A stretch of DNA of 35,351 nucleotides from an uncultured Verrucomicrobiota bacterium (lineage in GTDB: Bacteria > Verrucomicrobiota > Verrucomicrobiia > Opitutales > Intestinicryptomonadaceae), in assembly GCA_949293415.1 (NCBI GenBank), contig CASFDK010000026.1:1-35351 (forward strand), read 5' to 3'. Of this stretch, positions 1 through 6,946 are shown one piece after another. Positions within the stretch are counted from its first letter, which is position 1. Each line of letters begins with the position of its first letter. Below the pieces are notes generated by a model. That model saw only the letters and a program-made list of their open reading frames with translations. It was not told where the DNA came from and ran no database searches. The translations under genes and the position numbers were made by a program.

Positions 1-1400
1 CGTGGCGCACGCGTCACGCCCACAAGGCGCGCGAGTTGTGGCTCGAGAGATGTCTTTCAAATGCGGGTATCGAAGTTCTCGGGCGCAGAAAAGTCGACAT
101 TGTCGGCGGTCGATGGAAGCTCGTTTCCGAAGGCGACAGGCGTCTTGAACGCGAGTTTCCCGCCGACGGCGAGGATTGCTGCTACAATTCGATAGCGTTG
201 CGCTGTAAATTGTTGCTCGGGGAAAAACTCGAAAGTTGGCAGGTTTTCAAGGCGTTGAACTCGGCAATCCAGACGCGCGGTTACGACGCAAAAATCCCGT
301 GGGGAAACGGCAATGGTAAAACTCCGGATTCGGCGAAAGGGGAAAAATCGGAGGCGGTGAAAGAAGAGGACTCGTATGCGGAAAAGCTCGCGCTCTATGA
401 AAGGGAATTCGACGGGCTTCTTGCGGAGGTGGACAATCGCAAAAAATACGATTTTCCGTGTTTTTTCAAGGCGGCGAAAATCGGGTTGTGGTCGCCCGAG
501 AATCCCGATGTCGTAAAAATCAGAATCGACAATACGGCGGAAAAGGCGAAGGGGTATGTCGTGCCCCGAAGTGCGGTAGTTTCCGAATTTCGGGCACTGG
601 TCGAAGCGGCGGCAAAACAGTATCCAGCGCTGAAAGGCAAAGCCGATTTCATTATGTTCGGCGTGTCCGAAGAGCCGTACGCTTCGTACAATCCCGAGCT
701 TCGCAAAAAGTTCGGTTTGAAGCGCGGCGCGGAAAGCGACTGGACGGCATTGGGGCAAAAAACTCCGCGTTTCGACAACCGCGTTATCGACAAATGCAAA
801 CTAATCCCGCGTCTTAATGTCTGCAAAATCAAGCCGCTTCCCGAATGCAGGACAGATGACGATTTCCTTCCGTACGAAACAACTTTGGCGTTGAAATTGC
901 TGAACTTGCGCTTCTTTAGAGGTGCGGGGGTGGATTCGCTTTCTTTCGACGAATTTTTGCGCGCTTTCGAAATCGCGAAAAACAACAAGTTCGAACTGAA
1001 CAAGACGAACCTTAAGAAGTTTTTCAAGAGCATTGGCGCGGAGGTAATCGACGAGAGCCAGTCGAAAATCGAGCAGCCGCGAAGTTCGGGCAGGGCGTCG
1101 TTTTCGCGCCCCGCAATGCGCATTTTGCGCAACCTTGTTTTCTCGGGAAAGTCGCCCGCCGAGTTCTACGAAACCGAACTCGTAAAAATAACAAATACGG
1201 ACAAAAACAGGGGGATAGTAGCGGAAGATATCAAGTTCCTGAAGCTTATGGGGAATGTCCCGTGGGGCGGAATTTTCATTCCCGATGTCGCTGCATTCGA
1301 TTTTGCTAACTCGACCGAATTTTCGCGGGCAGTTCAAATCAACAAGCTTATCGGGTTGCAAAACGACCCCATTGTACGCCACAGGTTGTCGTTCTTCTGA
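1..1400 (+). pseudogene. cas9: Cas9 (type II-C) remnant, 3' half deleted, 5' end outside window
   Basis: The reading frame is open from base 3, so the gene begins before the window; no start is assigned. The first visible residues (RTRHAHKARELWLERCL) are basic, as in a Cas9 arginine-rich bridge helix. The rest looks like a recognition lobe: PRFDNRVIDKC near bases 765-795 matches PRFDNRIIPEC in the complete Cas9 of this window, and the end (DPIVRHRL, about 1365-1389) matches its NNHLVRHRL, which lies just before RuvC-II. The frame stops four codons later at 1398-1400. RuvC-II, HNH, RuvC-III and the PAM-interacting domain are all absent, so it cannot cut DNA. The cas1 frame takes over at the same spot, implying one deletion from inside cas9 to inside cas1. 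A truncated protein could still be translated. That it is Cas9-derived is well supported; that it is non-functional as a nuclease follows from the missing domains. Confidence 0.85.
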
Positions 1401-2155
1401 ATGGCGCGGTATCCCTCAGCGGCGATGTAATAGCGGCACTTGCGGAATGCGACGCGATAGTTGTACACTGCAAAAATTTTAAACCCGTCGGAATAACAAT
1501 TCCGAACAACCGCACGTACGATACAAGCGTTGTACTGAATCAATCGGCGGGGAATAAAAACCTCAACGGCGCAATTTGGCGGCGGTTGCTTGCGGCAAAG
1601 ATTCGCAACAACGCCGAATGCCTGAGACAAATCGGAATAAAAAAATGCCGTCTTTTTTCGTTGGCGCAATCGCAAAACGGTTTGTCGAACGAGTCGCTCT
1701 GCGCCAGAGAATATTGGAAGCACTACTTCCCTGTGCTCGGCGAATACGGCACGGGGCGCGACCCGAAAAACGAAAACTCGAAAATCAACGTATTGCTGAA
1801 TTACGGTTACGGAATGATGTCGGCAATCATCCACCGCGCAATAATAATTTCAGGACTTAATTGCCTGCTCGGCGTAAACCACAAGACGTATTACAGAAAT
1901 ACCCCGCTCGTACACGATGTAATCGAGCCGTTTAGGGCGTTTGTCGATATTGCGTTGTACAATTTTGCGATGTCAAGCGGCGATGTTTCGATTGCGCCTT
2001 GGTCGGTTTTCTTCGGTAAATTCCTGCGCGACAAACGCGTAAAGAAGGGGGCTGTTTCGATGAAATTGTGCGATGCGCCCGACTATCTTTGCGAAACGCT
2101 TGCGAACGTTTACCGCCGCAAGGATTCCGATGAATTGTGGACGCCGAGATTATGA
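1382..2155 (+). pseudogene. cas1: Cas1 remnant, 5' end deleted
   Basis: Cas1 is the integrase of spacer acquisition. This frame opens at the break with the cas9 remnant: from about 1382 it reads QVVVLLNGAVSLSGDVIAAL, aligning with residues from about 46 of the complete Cas1 at 33676-34593, so about 47 N-terminal codons are gone. The conserved Cas1 core follows: HCKNFKPV (CKNFQPV in the other copy), NESLCAREYW with the catalytic Glu, the His of GVNHK, and HDVIEPFRAFVD with the catalytic Asp. The active site is kept but the N-terminal beta domain used for dimerisation is broken. No start codon with a clear ribosome site is seen; the first ATG in frame is at 1586, well inside the protein. Probably inactive. 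Confidence 0.85.
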
Positions 2156-2176
2156 CAAGCACAAAGCCGAATTTGT

Positions 2177-2599
2177 ATGTCGAACAAAATCGAAAAGAGG
2201 AGTCCGTATAGAATGGGTTGGATAATGGCGATGTTCGATTTACCCGTACTTCTTGAAGAGGAACGCAAGGAGGCGACCCGATTTAGAAACGCATTGCTCG
2301 ACGACGGATTTATAATGATTCAGTATTCGGTATATTCGCGCCCGTGCGTGTCGCTCGAGCGGATGAAAAAGTATTACGAACGCGTAAAATCGTACGCGCC
2401 TACAACCGGCGACATAAGACTTCTGTTTTTTACCGACAAACAATGGGCGACGAGCAAACTTGTTTGCCGCCGCCCGAAAACGCTCGAAAAAGTCCCCGAA
2501 CAAATCGAATTTTTTACGGAACAAAAGGGCATATTAAAACCGAAGCCACAAGCGCAATACGGGTTAGACCAGAAGGACAATAACTTTCTGCTGTTTTGA
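2177..2599 (+). CDS. cas2: Cas2, type II-C, intact (relic locus)
   Basis: A 140-residue Cas2, the structural partner of Cas1 in the spacer-integration complex. The ferredoxin-like first strand MGWIMAMFDLPV (residues 13-24) carries the conserved Asp and matches MGWMLVAFDLPV of the second Cas2 at 34554. DGFIMIQYSVYSRP and GDIRLLFFTDKQW are the further Cas2 core strands. It is about 30 residues longer than the second copy because of a polar C-terminal tail from about residue 118. The start at 2177 lies 21 nt after the cas1 stop; an internal ATG at 2213 is the alternative. The frame is undamaged although cas9 and cas1 before it are broken, so either decay is recent or the gene is still tolerated. 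Without a working Cas1 beside it, it could act only with the Cas1 of the second system, which is untested. Confidence 0.88.
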   Translation: MSNKIEKRSPYRMGWIMAMFDLPVLLEEERKEATRFRNALLDDGFIMIQYSVYSRPCVSLERMKKYYERVKSYAPTTGDIRLLFFTDKQWATSKLVCRRPKTLEKVPEQIEFFTEQKGILKPKPQAQYGLDQKDNNFLLF

Positions 2600-2614
2600 A
2601 AAAAAAGGCAGAAT

Positions 2615-2693
2615 AAAAAAAATGCCGAATTTCAAGGTACTATGTAGAGCTTAAAATTCGGCAAAATCAGTTAAGACTTTACAACAAAAATAT
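2615..2693 (-). ncRNA. tracrRNA-like RNA of the relic type II-C locus
   Basis: Minus-strand RNA of about 79 nt. It starts near 2693, seven bases after a -10 box, and runs through an anti-repeat at 2688-2675. The anti-repeat is perfectly complementary for 14 nt to the 5' part of the isolated CRISPR repeat at 2733-2768 (GACTTTACAACAAA in the repeat). After a 2x2 U/U mismatch, three more pairs reach the first bases of the repeat. A 14-bp stem with one G-U pair (arms 2650-2663 and 2623-2636, 13-nt loop) is followed by eight T (2622-2615), a strong intrinsic terminator. Anti-repeat followed by a terminator hairpin is the hallmark of tracrRNA, which pairs with crRNA to load Cas9. Its own Cas9 is destroyed, so any present role is unknown. 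The start is predicted from the promoter only. Confidence 0.8.
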
Positions 2694-2699
2694 GAAGTA

Positions 2700-2728
2700 A
2701 TTATCTGACACACGATAAATTGTGTCAA
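2700..2728 (-). promoter_or_regulatory. sigma70-type promoter of the relic tracrRNA
   Basis: On the minus strand TTGACA (2728-2723) and GATAAT (2705-2700) are separated by exactly 17 bp, a near-consensus promoter pointing into the tracrRNA. A 7-bp inverted repeat (TGACACA at 2706-2712, TGTGTCA at 2721-2727, 8-bp gap) overlaps the -35 box and the spacer and could be an operator. The promoter appears undamaged although the nuclease gene is gone. Confidence 0.75.
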
Positions 2729-2732
2729 GTAT

Positions 2733-2768
2733 AATCTAGGAAAGAACACTTTGTTGTAAAGTCAAAAC
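2733..2768 (-). CRISPR. Single 36-nt CRISPR repeat left from the relic array
   Basis: Read on the minus strand it begins GTTTTGACTTTACAAC and ends CCTAGATT; on the plus strand it ends in AAAAC, like the repeats of the array at 34974. The 36-nt length is inferred from type II repeats and this end signature, since only one copy is present. Its identity rests on the 14-nt complementarity to the neighbouring anti-repeat. No second copy was seen in the following 400 bases, so the array has collapsed to one unit. The 30 bases at 2769-2798 occupy the place of a spacer relative to the crRNA direction. Confidence 0.65.
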
Positions 2769-3161
2769 AGTCCCTTGTTTTTTTAATAGTTATTTTGCAT
2801 TGTTTCATGTTATCAAACGATACGATTTAAATACATACTTTCAATCCATAAATTTTGATACCGTTCCCTTTTGTATGAGCAATCCATACAAACTAAGAGG
2901 GACAAAACAGTCGATTTCCTTCGGCGTTGAAAAGCTTGACGGCTACATTGTAGATGCCTCCGGCATTGAACTACGAGCCACCGGGCACCCGCCGCCCCCA
3001 TGGGGGCGATACGAACCGATTTAATCTTGAACCAATAAACCCAATCGACAATAACATCAACCAAGTCGATTTACTCCCTTAGCTTCCTGCTCTAATTTTG
3101 GGCACAGCGCAGGCGCGGGAGCTTTGTGAATGCGGGGTTGTGGCGAGGGTGGAGTGGGCAC
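2769..3161. other. Gene-poor stretch between relic CRISPR locus and tRNA-His
   Basis: No convincing gene. It is AT-rich up to about 2880, then GC-rich. A hairpin (TTTGTATG/CATACAAA, about 2870-2892) has no T-run. Several short inverted repeats lie between 2941 and 3008 (see the palindrome entry). A 74-codon open frame at 2800-3024 has no recognisable content or ribosome site. Confidence 0.6.
2941..3008. repeat. Cluster of palindromes (REP-like?)
   Basis: CTACATTGTAG (near-perfect inverted repeat), then ATGCC-TCC-GGCAT, then a perfect 16-bp palindrome CGCCCCCATGGGGGCG at 2993-3008. GC-rich palindromes in a gene-free gap resemble repetitive extragenic palindromic sequences. No second copy was seen in this window, so repetitiveness is not shown. 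Confidence 0.35.
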
Positions 3162-3207
3162 AAAAAAAGCGCGGGAATGTTGTCTTAATCGACGCCGTTT
3201 CCGCGCT
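3162..3207 (-). terminator. Intrinsic terminator after tRNA-His
   Basis: On the minus strand the arm AGCGCGG (3207-3201) pairs with CCGCGCT (3074+94 to 3068+94, that is 3174-3168) and is followed by seven T (3168-3162). The loop is long (26 nt). It lies 12 bases downstream of the tRNA 3' end. Confidence 0.6.
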
Positions 3208-3218
3208 AATTTTCAAAA

Positions 3219-3296
3219 TGGGGTGGCAAACGCGACTTGAACGCGCGACCCTCGGAACCACAATCCGATGCTCTAACCAACTGAGCTACTGCCACC
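3219..3296 (-). tRNA. tRNA-His (GTG)
   Basis: The cloverleaf is complete on the minus strand. The anticodon stem TCGGA/TCCGA encloses the loop TTGTGGT with anticodon GTG. The D stem is GCTC/GAGC, and the T stem GCGCG/CGCGT carries the loop TTCAAGT. The acceptor has the extra 5' G (G-1, opposite base 3296) paired with C73, the identity feature of tRNA-His, and CCA is encoded (3221-3219). Its 3' end faces the relic CRISPR locus. Confidence 0.95.
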
Positions 3297-3434
3297 GTAA
3301 TTTTGAAAGCATGCCATACAATGGTCTTTGTCTGCGTTTGTCAATCTATTTTTACCGTTTTATTGTCTCTTTTATGCGGGTTTTCCGCTTGTTCGTTTTC
3401 CCCCAATTTCCCCCTGTGTGCCGCCCGTTTACGG

Positions 3435-3462
3435 TTGACATTGTAACTTGCGCCGCGATAAT
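3435..3462 (+). promoter_or_regulatory. Promoter upstream of the first GH-A glycosidase gene
   Basis: TTGACA (3435-3440) and GATAAT (3457-3462) with 16-bp spacing, giving a predicted start near 3469 and a leader of about 50 nt before the ATG at 3518. It probably serves both tandem glycosidase genes. No operator-like palindrome is obvious around it. Confidence 0.55.
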
Positions 3463-3517
3463 CGCTTTCAAGGGCGGTGTAATTGTCGTTCCGCCTTGCA
3501 ACTCAAACTCTCTACTT

Positions 3518-6500
3518 ATGATGGAAAAACTTTTTGTGCATTTTCTTTCCTTTACGGCGTGCATTGCGCTTTTTGCGCAGTCGGGAACGGGCGATATGTC
3601 GCCGACGTCATATGTGGTCGTCGGCGGAAACACTCCCATCGAAATTGTCGAAGCGCCCGAGGGGGTCAAGCTTCTCCACCGCACTTGGGGACCCGAATCG
3701 GAGCGAAAATTTTCGGTGCGCATATATGCCCCGACTTCTACCGCAGAATGGCGCAGGGTTTCGGTAAAGCTCAAGCCCGCAGCGGGGCGCGGTTTCTATT
3801 TGTCGGTGGGCGGCGAGGAGGAGAAGTCGCCGAGCGGTCTGCCGCGCCGCGCCGCTTTTTACGACAACTTTTCGGTGAACGGCAAGCTCATTTCCAACGG
3901 CGGGTTCGAGGAAGGAATGACCGAATGGACGATTGCCCGTCGCGGCGAATTTCCCGCGAGGTTGATGTTTGCCCCTCGTAAGTCGGGGCGCGGCGGGCGC
4001 GTGGCGTTTGCCAATTCGTCTTCCGCCGTGTACCGCAAGTTTTCGGTCGATTCCGACGGCGTGTTCGAGTTTTCGTTCGACGTGCGCGGGGCGGAAGTTT
4101 CAGACTTCGAAAGCGACGTTCCGCTGAACCTGCGCAAGTTCGCCAATATGGGGTTTGTCGACGAAAATCCGTCGGACGGTATCGGCGGATGGACCGACGA
4201 GGGCGCGAAGAAAAGCTTCAAAAAGCTCCGTTCGAAAGTCGGCAGGACGAAGTTCGAGGGAATCGCCTTCGACATTCTCGATCCGGAAAAGAATTCGGGC
4301 TCTTCCGTGCTCACGTTTTCCTCGAAAAACGCGCCCGTAATTTTGGAGAGCGCGGGAATCGACCTCTCCGAAGAAGGAACTTCCGCCGATTTTCTCTATC
4401 TTTTACACACCGCCGTGGACGACGGAAAAATCGTGCGCGGGCGTACCTTTGCATATGTCGTTGCGACCTATGAAGACGGTGCTACAAAAACCTTTCCGCT
4501 GCATTTCGGAACGGATGTCGGCGACTGTTGGAAGCCCGACCGTTTCGCCCGCAATGCCAAGACCGTTTTGCTTGCGTCGAAAAAGCGTAACAGGGGCGCG
4601 CTTTATCTTTCGCGTTTCCCGCTCGATTCCACCAAAAAGCTGAAATCCGTCGGGCTAAAATCGCGGCGCGACATCACTTGGGTTGTCGTCGCCGCCACTC
4701 TTTCCGACCGCAAAGTACTCACTTGCGAGACCGTAACCCCGCAGGACAATCCCGATTGGATCGCCGCCGATATGCCCGAGGACGCAACGGTAATCGACGG
4801 CAGCGCGCTCGACATGCGGATATTCGGACAACCAGAGGAGGCGGGAAAATACGGGCGTGTGGTAGTCTCTCCGCGCGGGACGATGGCGTTCGAAAAACGT
4901 CCCGAAAAGGACGTGCGTTTCAAGGGCTTCACGTTCTATCCGCAGGAGTTTCTGCGCGGCTTCGACGCAGCCCAAGCGCGCGAGAACTCTCGCCTCTATG
5001 CCGCGCAGCTGCCGAAGAACGGCTACAACTTGGTGCGCATTTCGTTCGACTACATCAAGGACGACGCGCGCCGCGCCGAGCGTGCCGCCGAGTACGACAA
5101 AATCGACTTTCTCATATCCGAGCTCAAACGCAATGGAGTCTACATCCACCTGCCGCTTGCGTGGTACGACATCGGCACTAAGAACTACCATTTCTTCAAG
5201 CGCAACGACGTAAAGTTCCGCGCGATAATCGGCGAGCCCGAGGCGCGCGCGATGTGGCGCGAGACCGCCCTCGAGCAGCTCAACCACTACAACCCCTACA
5301 CGAAACTCGCGTGGAAGGACGACCCCGTTTTTCAGGTAATCGAATACTATAACGAACTCAACATATGCTTCAACTGCTTCGACCAATTCCTGCCCGCCAC
5401 GCAGGAACTTGTCCGCAAACGCTGGCGGCAGTGGCTTGCCGCGCGCTACGGCACGGTCGAAAAGCTCAACGCCGCGTGGAGCGGCGCAGGTTGGGCGAAA
5501 GGGGCGGGACATCCGCTGGGTTCGTTCGAATCTGCCGAAGTCCCGCGCGGCGGTTTCGACTGGGAACGCTTCTGTCAGGACGCGACCGCCGAATTTCTCG
5601 AATTCTGCCGAAAGACCGTGCGCGATGCGGGCTATCGGGGAATAGTCGTGCAGCGCAATCTCGGACGCTCGCCGTTCGACGCTTGGATGCGCGGCAAAAC
5701 ATCCGAAAGCGTCATCACAAATTCGTACTACGAACATCCGTCGGGCTTGTACACCCCCGGTTCCGACCACACCTGCGGACAGGCAAGCTCAATCGCCGCC
5801 GAGGCGAGCTACTGGCGCACAATCGCCGTTTCGAAAATATTCGACCGTCCGCTTACCGCAACCGAGTACAACCACTGCTACTGGAACAAACACCGCTTCG
5901 AGATGATGTCGGTATTCGCGCCGTACTCGGCGTTCCAGAATTTTTCGACGCTCGTAATCCACGCTAACGCCGTCGAATGGAAGCCCCGCGCGCGCAAGGC
6001 GCTCTCGCCGTTCAACGTGCGCGAGTCTCCCGCGATACGCTGTGCGGAGCTTTTCAACCAGTGCTATTTTATGCGCGGCGACATCAAGCCGTCGGAGCAC
6101 AGGGTGGATATGCTCGTTTCGAAAAAGTTCGTGGACGAAAACCGCAACGCGCTATACGGTTTCGGCGGACAGCAGATGCGCATACCGCTGATGGTGGGCT
6201 TTGCCGTAAAGCCTGATTCGCCCACTCCCGAGGCGCTGCGCGGCGTGAAGCCGAAAAACGCCGACGTTGAAATCACGCCGAACGGAAGTTCCGAAGTCAT
6301 AACCGCGGGATGGTTCCAGACGCTCGTCGATTCCAACAACGGCACGTTCGACATTTCCAAATTCGTCGAAGAGCTGAAAAAGCGCGGCATACTTCCGCGA
6401 GGCAACGCAAGCAATCCCTCCGAAGGCATCTACCAGACGGACACGGGGCAGATTACGATGGACTCGAAAAACCTGTCCATGAAAGTCGTCAGCGATTTCT

Positions 6501-6919
6501 CGTGCTCGGCGACGGTGCACGAGAGCGCGGAAGTCGATATGGGCGCGCTGAAGCTTTTGCATACGAGCGTTCCCGCGTCCGTGGGCGTTGTGTCGCTTGA
6601 CGGCAAAAAGATTTCGGAAAGCTCGCGCCTTGTCTTCGCGTACGCAACCGAGGAAAGCAACATCGACTCGCTGACGAGTTTCGACGGCGTGCTTTCGATT
6701 CGCGAGGGGCGCGGGCCCGTGGCAATGCGCCGCGGCAAAGTCCGCGCGCAGCTCAAACTCGACGCGTCGAAAAAATACGCCGTCTATCCCGTTGCCCTGA
6801 ACGGCGCAAGACGCGAAAGGCTCGACCTCAAATTCGAAAACGGCGTGCTCGAAATCGACATCGACAACGGCAAACTCAAAAACGGCGCGGTTGCGATGTT
6901 CGAAATTGTCGCCGAATAA
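3518..6919 (+). CDS. Secreted glycoside hydrolase, clan GH-A-like (GH5/GH42-like), paralog 1
   Basis: 1133 residues from the ATG at 3518. Longer in-frame starts upstream are rejected because they run through the tRNA-His and the promoter. Residues 1-22 are a signal peptide (MMEKLFVHFLSF, then a hydrophobic core), so the enzyme is exported. A CBM-like sandwich domain with the motif NGGFEEG near residue 127 precedes a TIM-barrel region (about 490-830). NHYNPYTKLAWKDDP followed by YYNELN places the likely acid/base Glu at 613. TATEYNHCYWNKHRFE places the likely nucleophile Glu at 783. The C-terminal 250 residues look like beta-sandwich. Neither substrate nor CAZy family can be named. The neighbouring gene is a tandem paralog 27 nt downstream, probably co-transcribed. 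Confidence 0.78.
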   Translation: MMEKLFVHFLSFTACIALFAQSGTGDMSPTSYVVVGGNTPIEIVEAPEGVKLLHRTWGPESERKFSVRIYAPTSTAEWRRVSVKLKPAAGRGFYLSVGGEEEKSPSGLPRRAAFYDNFSVNGKLISNGGFEEGMTEWTIARRGEFPARLMFAPRKSGRGGRVAFANSSSAVYRKFSVDSDGVFEFSFDVRGAEVSDFESDVPLNLRKFANMGFVDENPSDGIGGWTDEGAKKSFKKLRSKVGRTKFEGIAFDILDPEKNSGSSVLTFSSKNAPVILESAGIDLSEEGTSADFLYLLHTAVDDGKIVRGRTFAYVVATYEDGATKTFPLHFGTDVGDCWKPDRFARNAKTVLLASKKRNRGALYLSRFPLDSTKKLKSVGLKSRRDITWVVVAATLSDRKVLTCETVTPQDNPDWIAADMPEDATVIDGSALDMRIFGQPEEAGKYGRVVVSPRGTMAFEKRPEKDVRFKGFTFYPQEFLRGFDAAQARENSRLYAAQLPKNGYNLVRISFDYIKDDARRAERAAEYDKIDFLISELKRNGVYIHLPLAWYDIGTKNYHFFKRNDVKFRAIIGEPEARAMWRETALEQLNHYNPYTKLAWKDDPVFQVIEYYNELNICFNCFDQFLPATQELVRKRWRQWLAARYGTVEKLNAAWSGAGWAKGAGHPLGSFESAEVPRGGFDWERFCQDATAEFLEFCRKTVRDAGYRGIVVQRNLGRSPFDAWMRGKTSESVITNSYYEHPSGLYTPGSDHTCGQASSIAAEASYWRTIAVSKIFDRPLTATEYNHCYWNKHRFEMMSVFAPYSAFQNFSTLVIHANAVEWKPRARKALSPFNVRESPAIRCAELFNQCYFMRGDIKPSEHRVDMLVSKKFVDENRNALYGFGGQQMRIPLMVGFAVKPDSPTPEALRGVKPKNADVEITPNGSSEVITAGWFQTLVDSNNGTFDISKFVEELKKRGILPRGNASNPSEGIYQTDTGQITMDSKNLSMKVVSDFSCSATVHESAEVDMGALKLLHTSVPASVGVVSLDGKKISESSRLVFAYATEESNIDSLTSFDGVLSIREGRGPVAMRRGKVRAQLKLDASKKYAVYPVALNGARRERLDLKFENGVLEIDIDNGKLKNGAVAMFEIVAE

Positions 6920-6946
6920 ATTCAAACATACGAAACACTTCAAACT

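Noticed and set aside
2870..2892. Hairpin TTTGTATG/CATACAAA as a terminator
   Set aside because: No T-run on either strand and no gene end nearby.
2800..3024. 74-codon open frame after the relic repeat
   Set aside because: No ribosome site or family, and it crosses the palindrome cluster.
3098..3517. Extension of the first glycosidase gene upstream to 3098
   Set aside because: It would translate through the tRNA-His and the promoter; the signal peptide starts at 3518.
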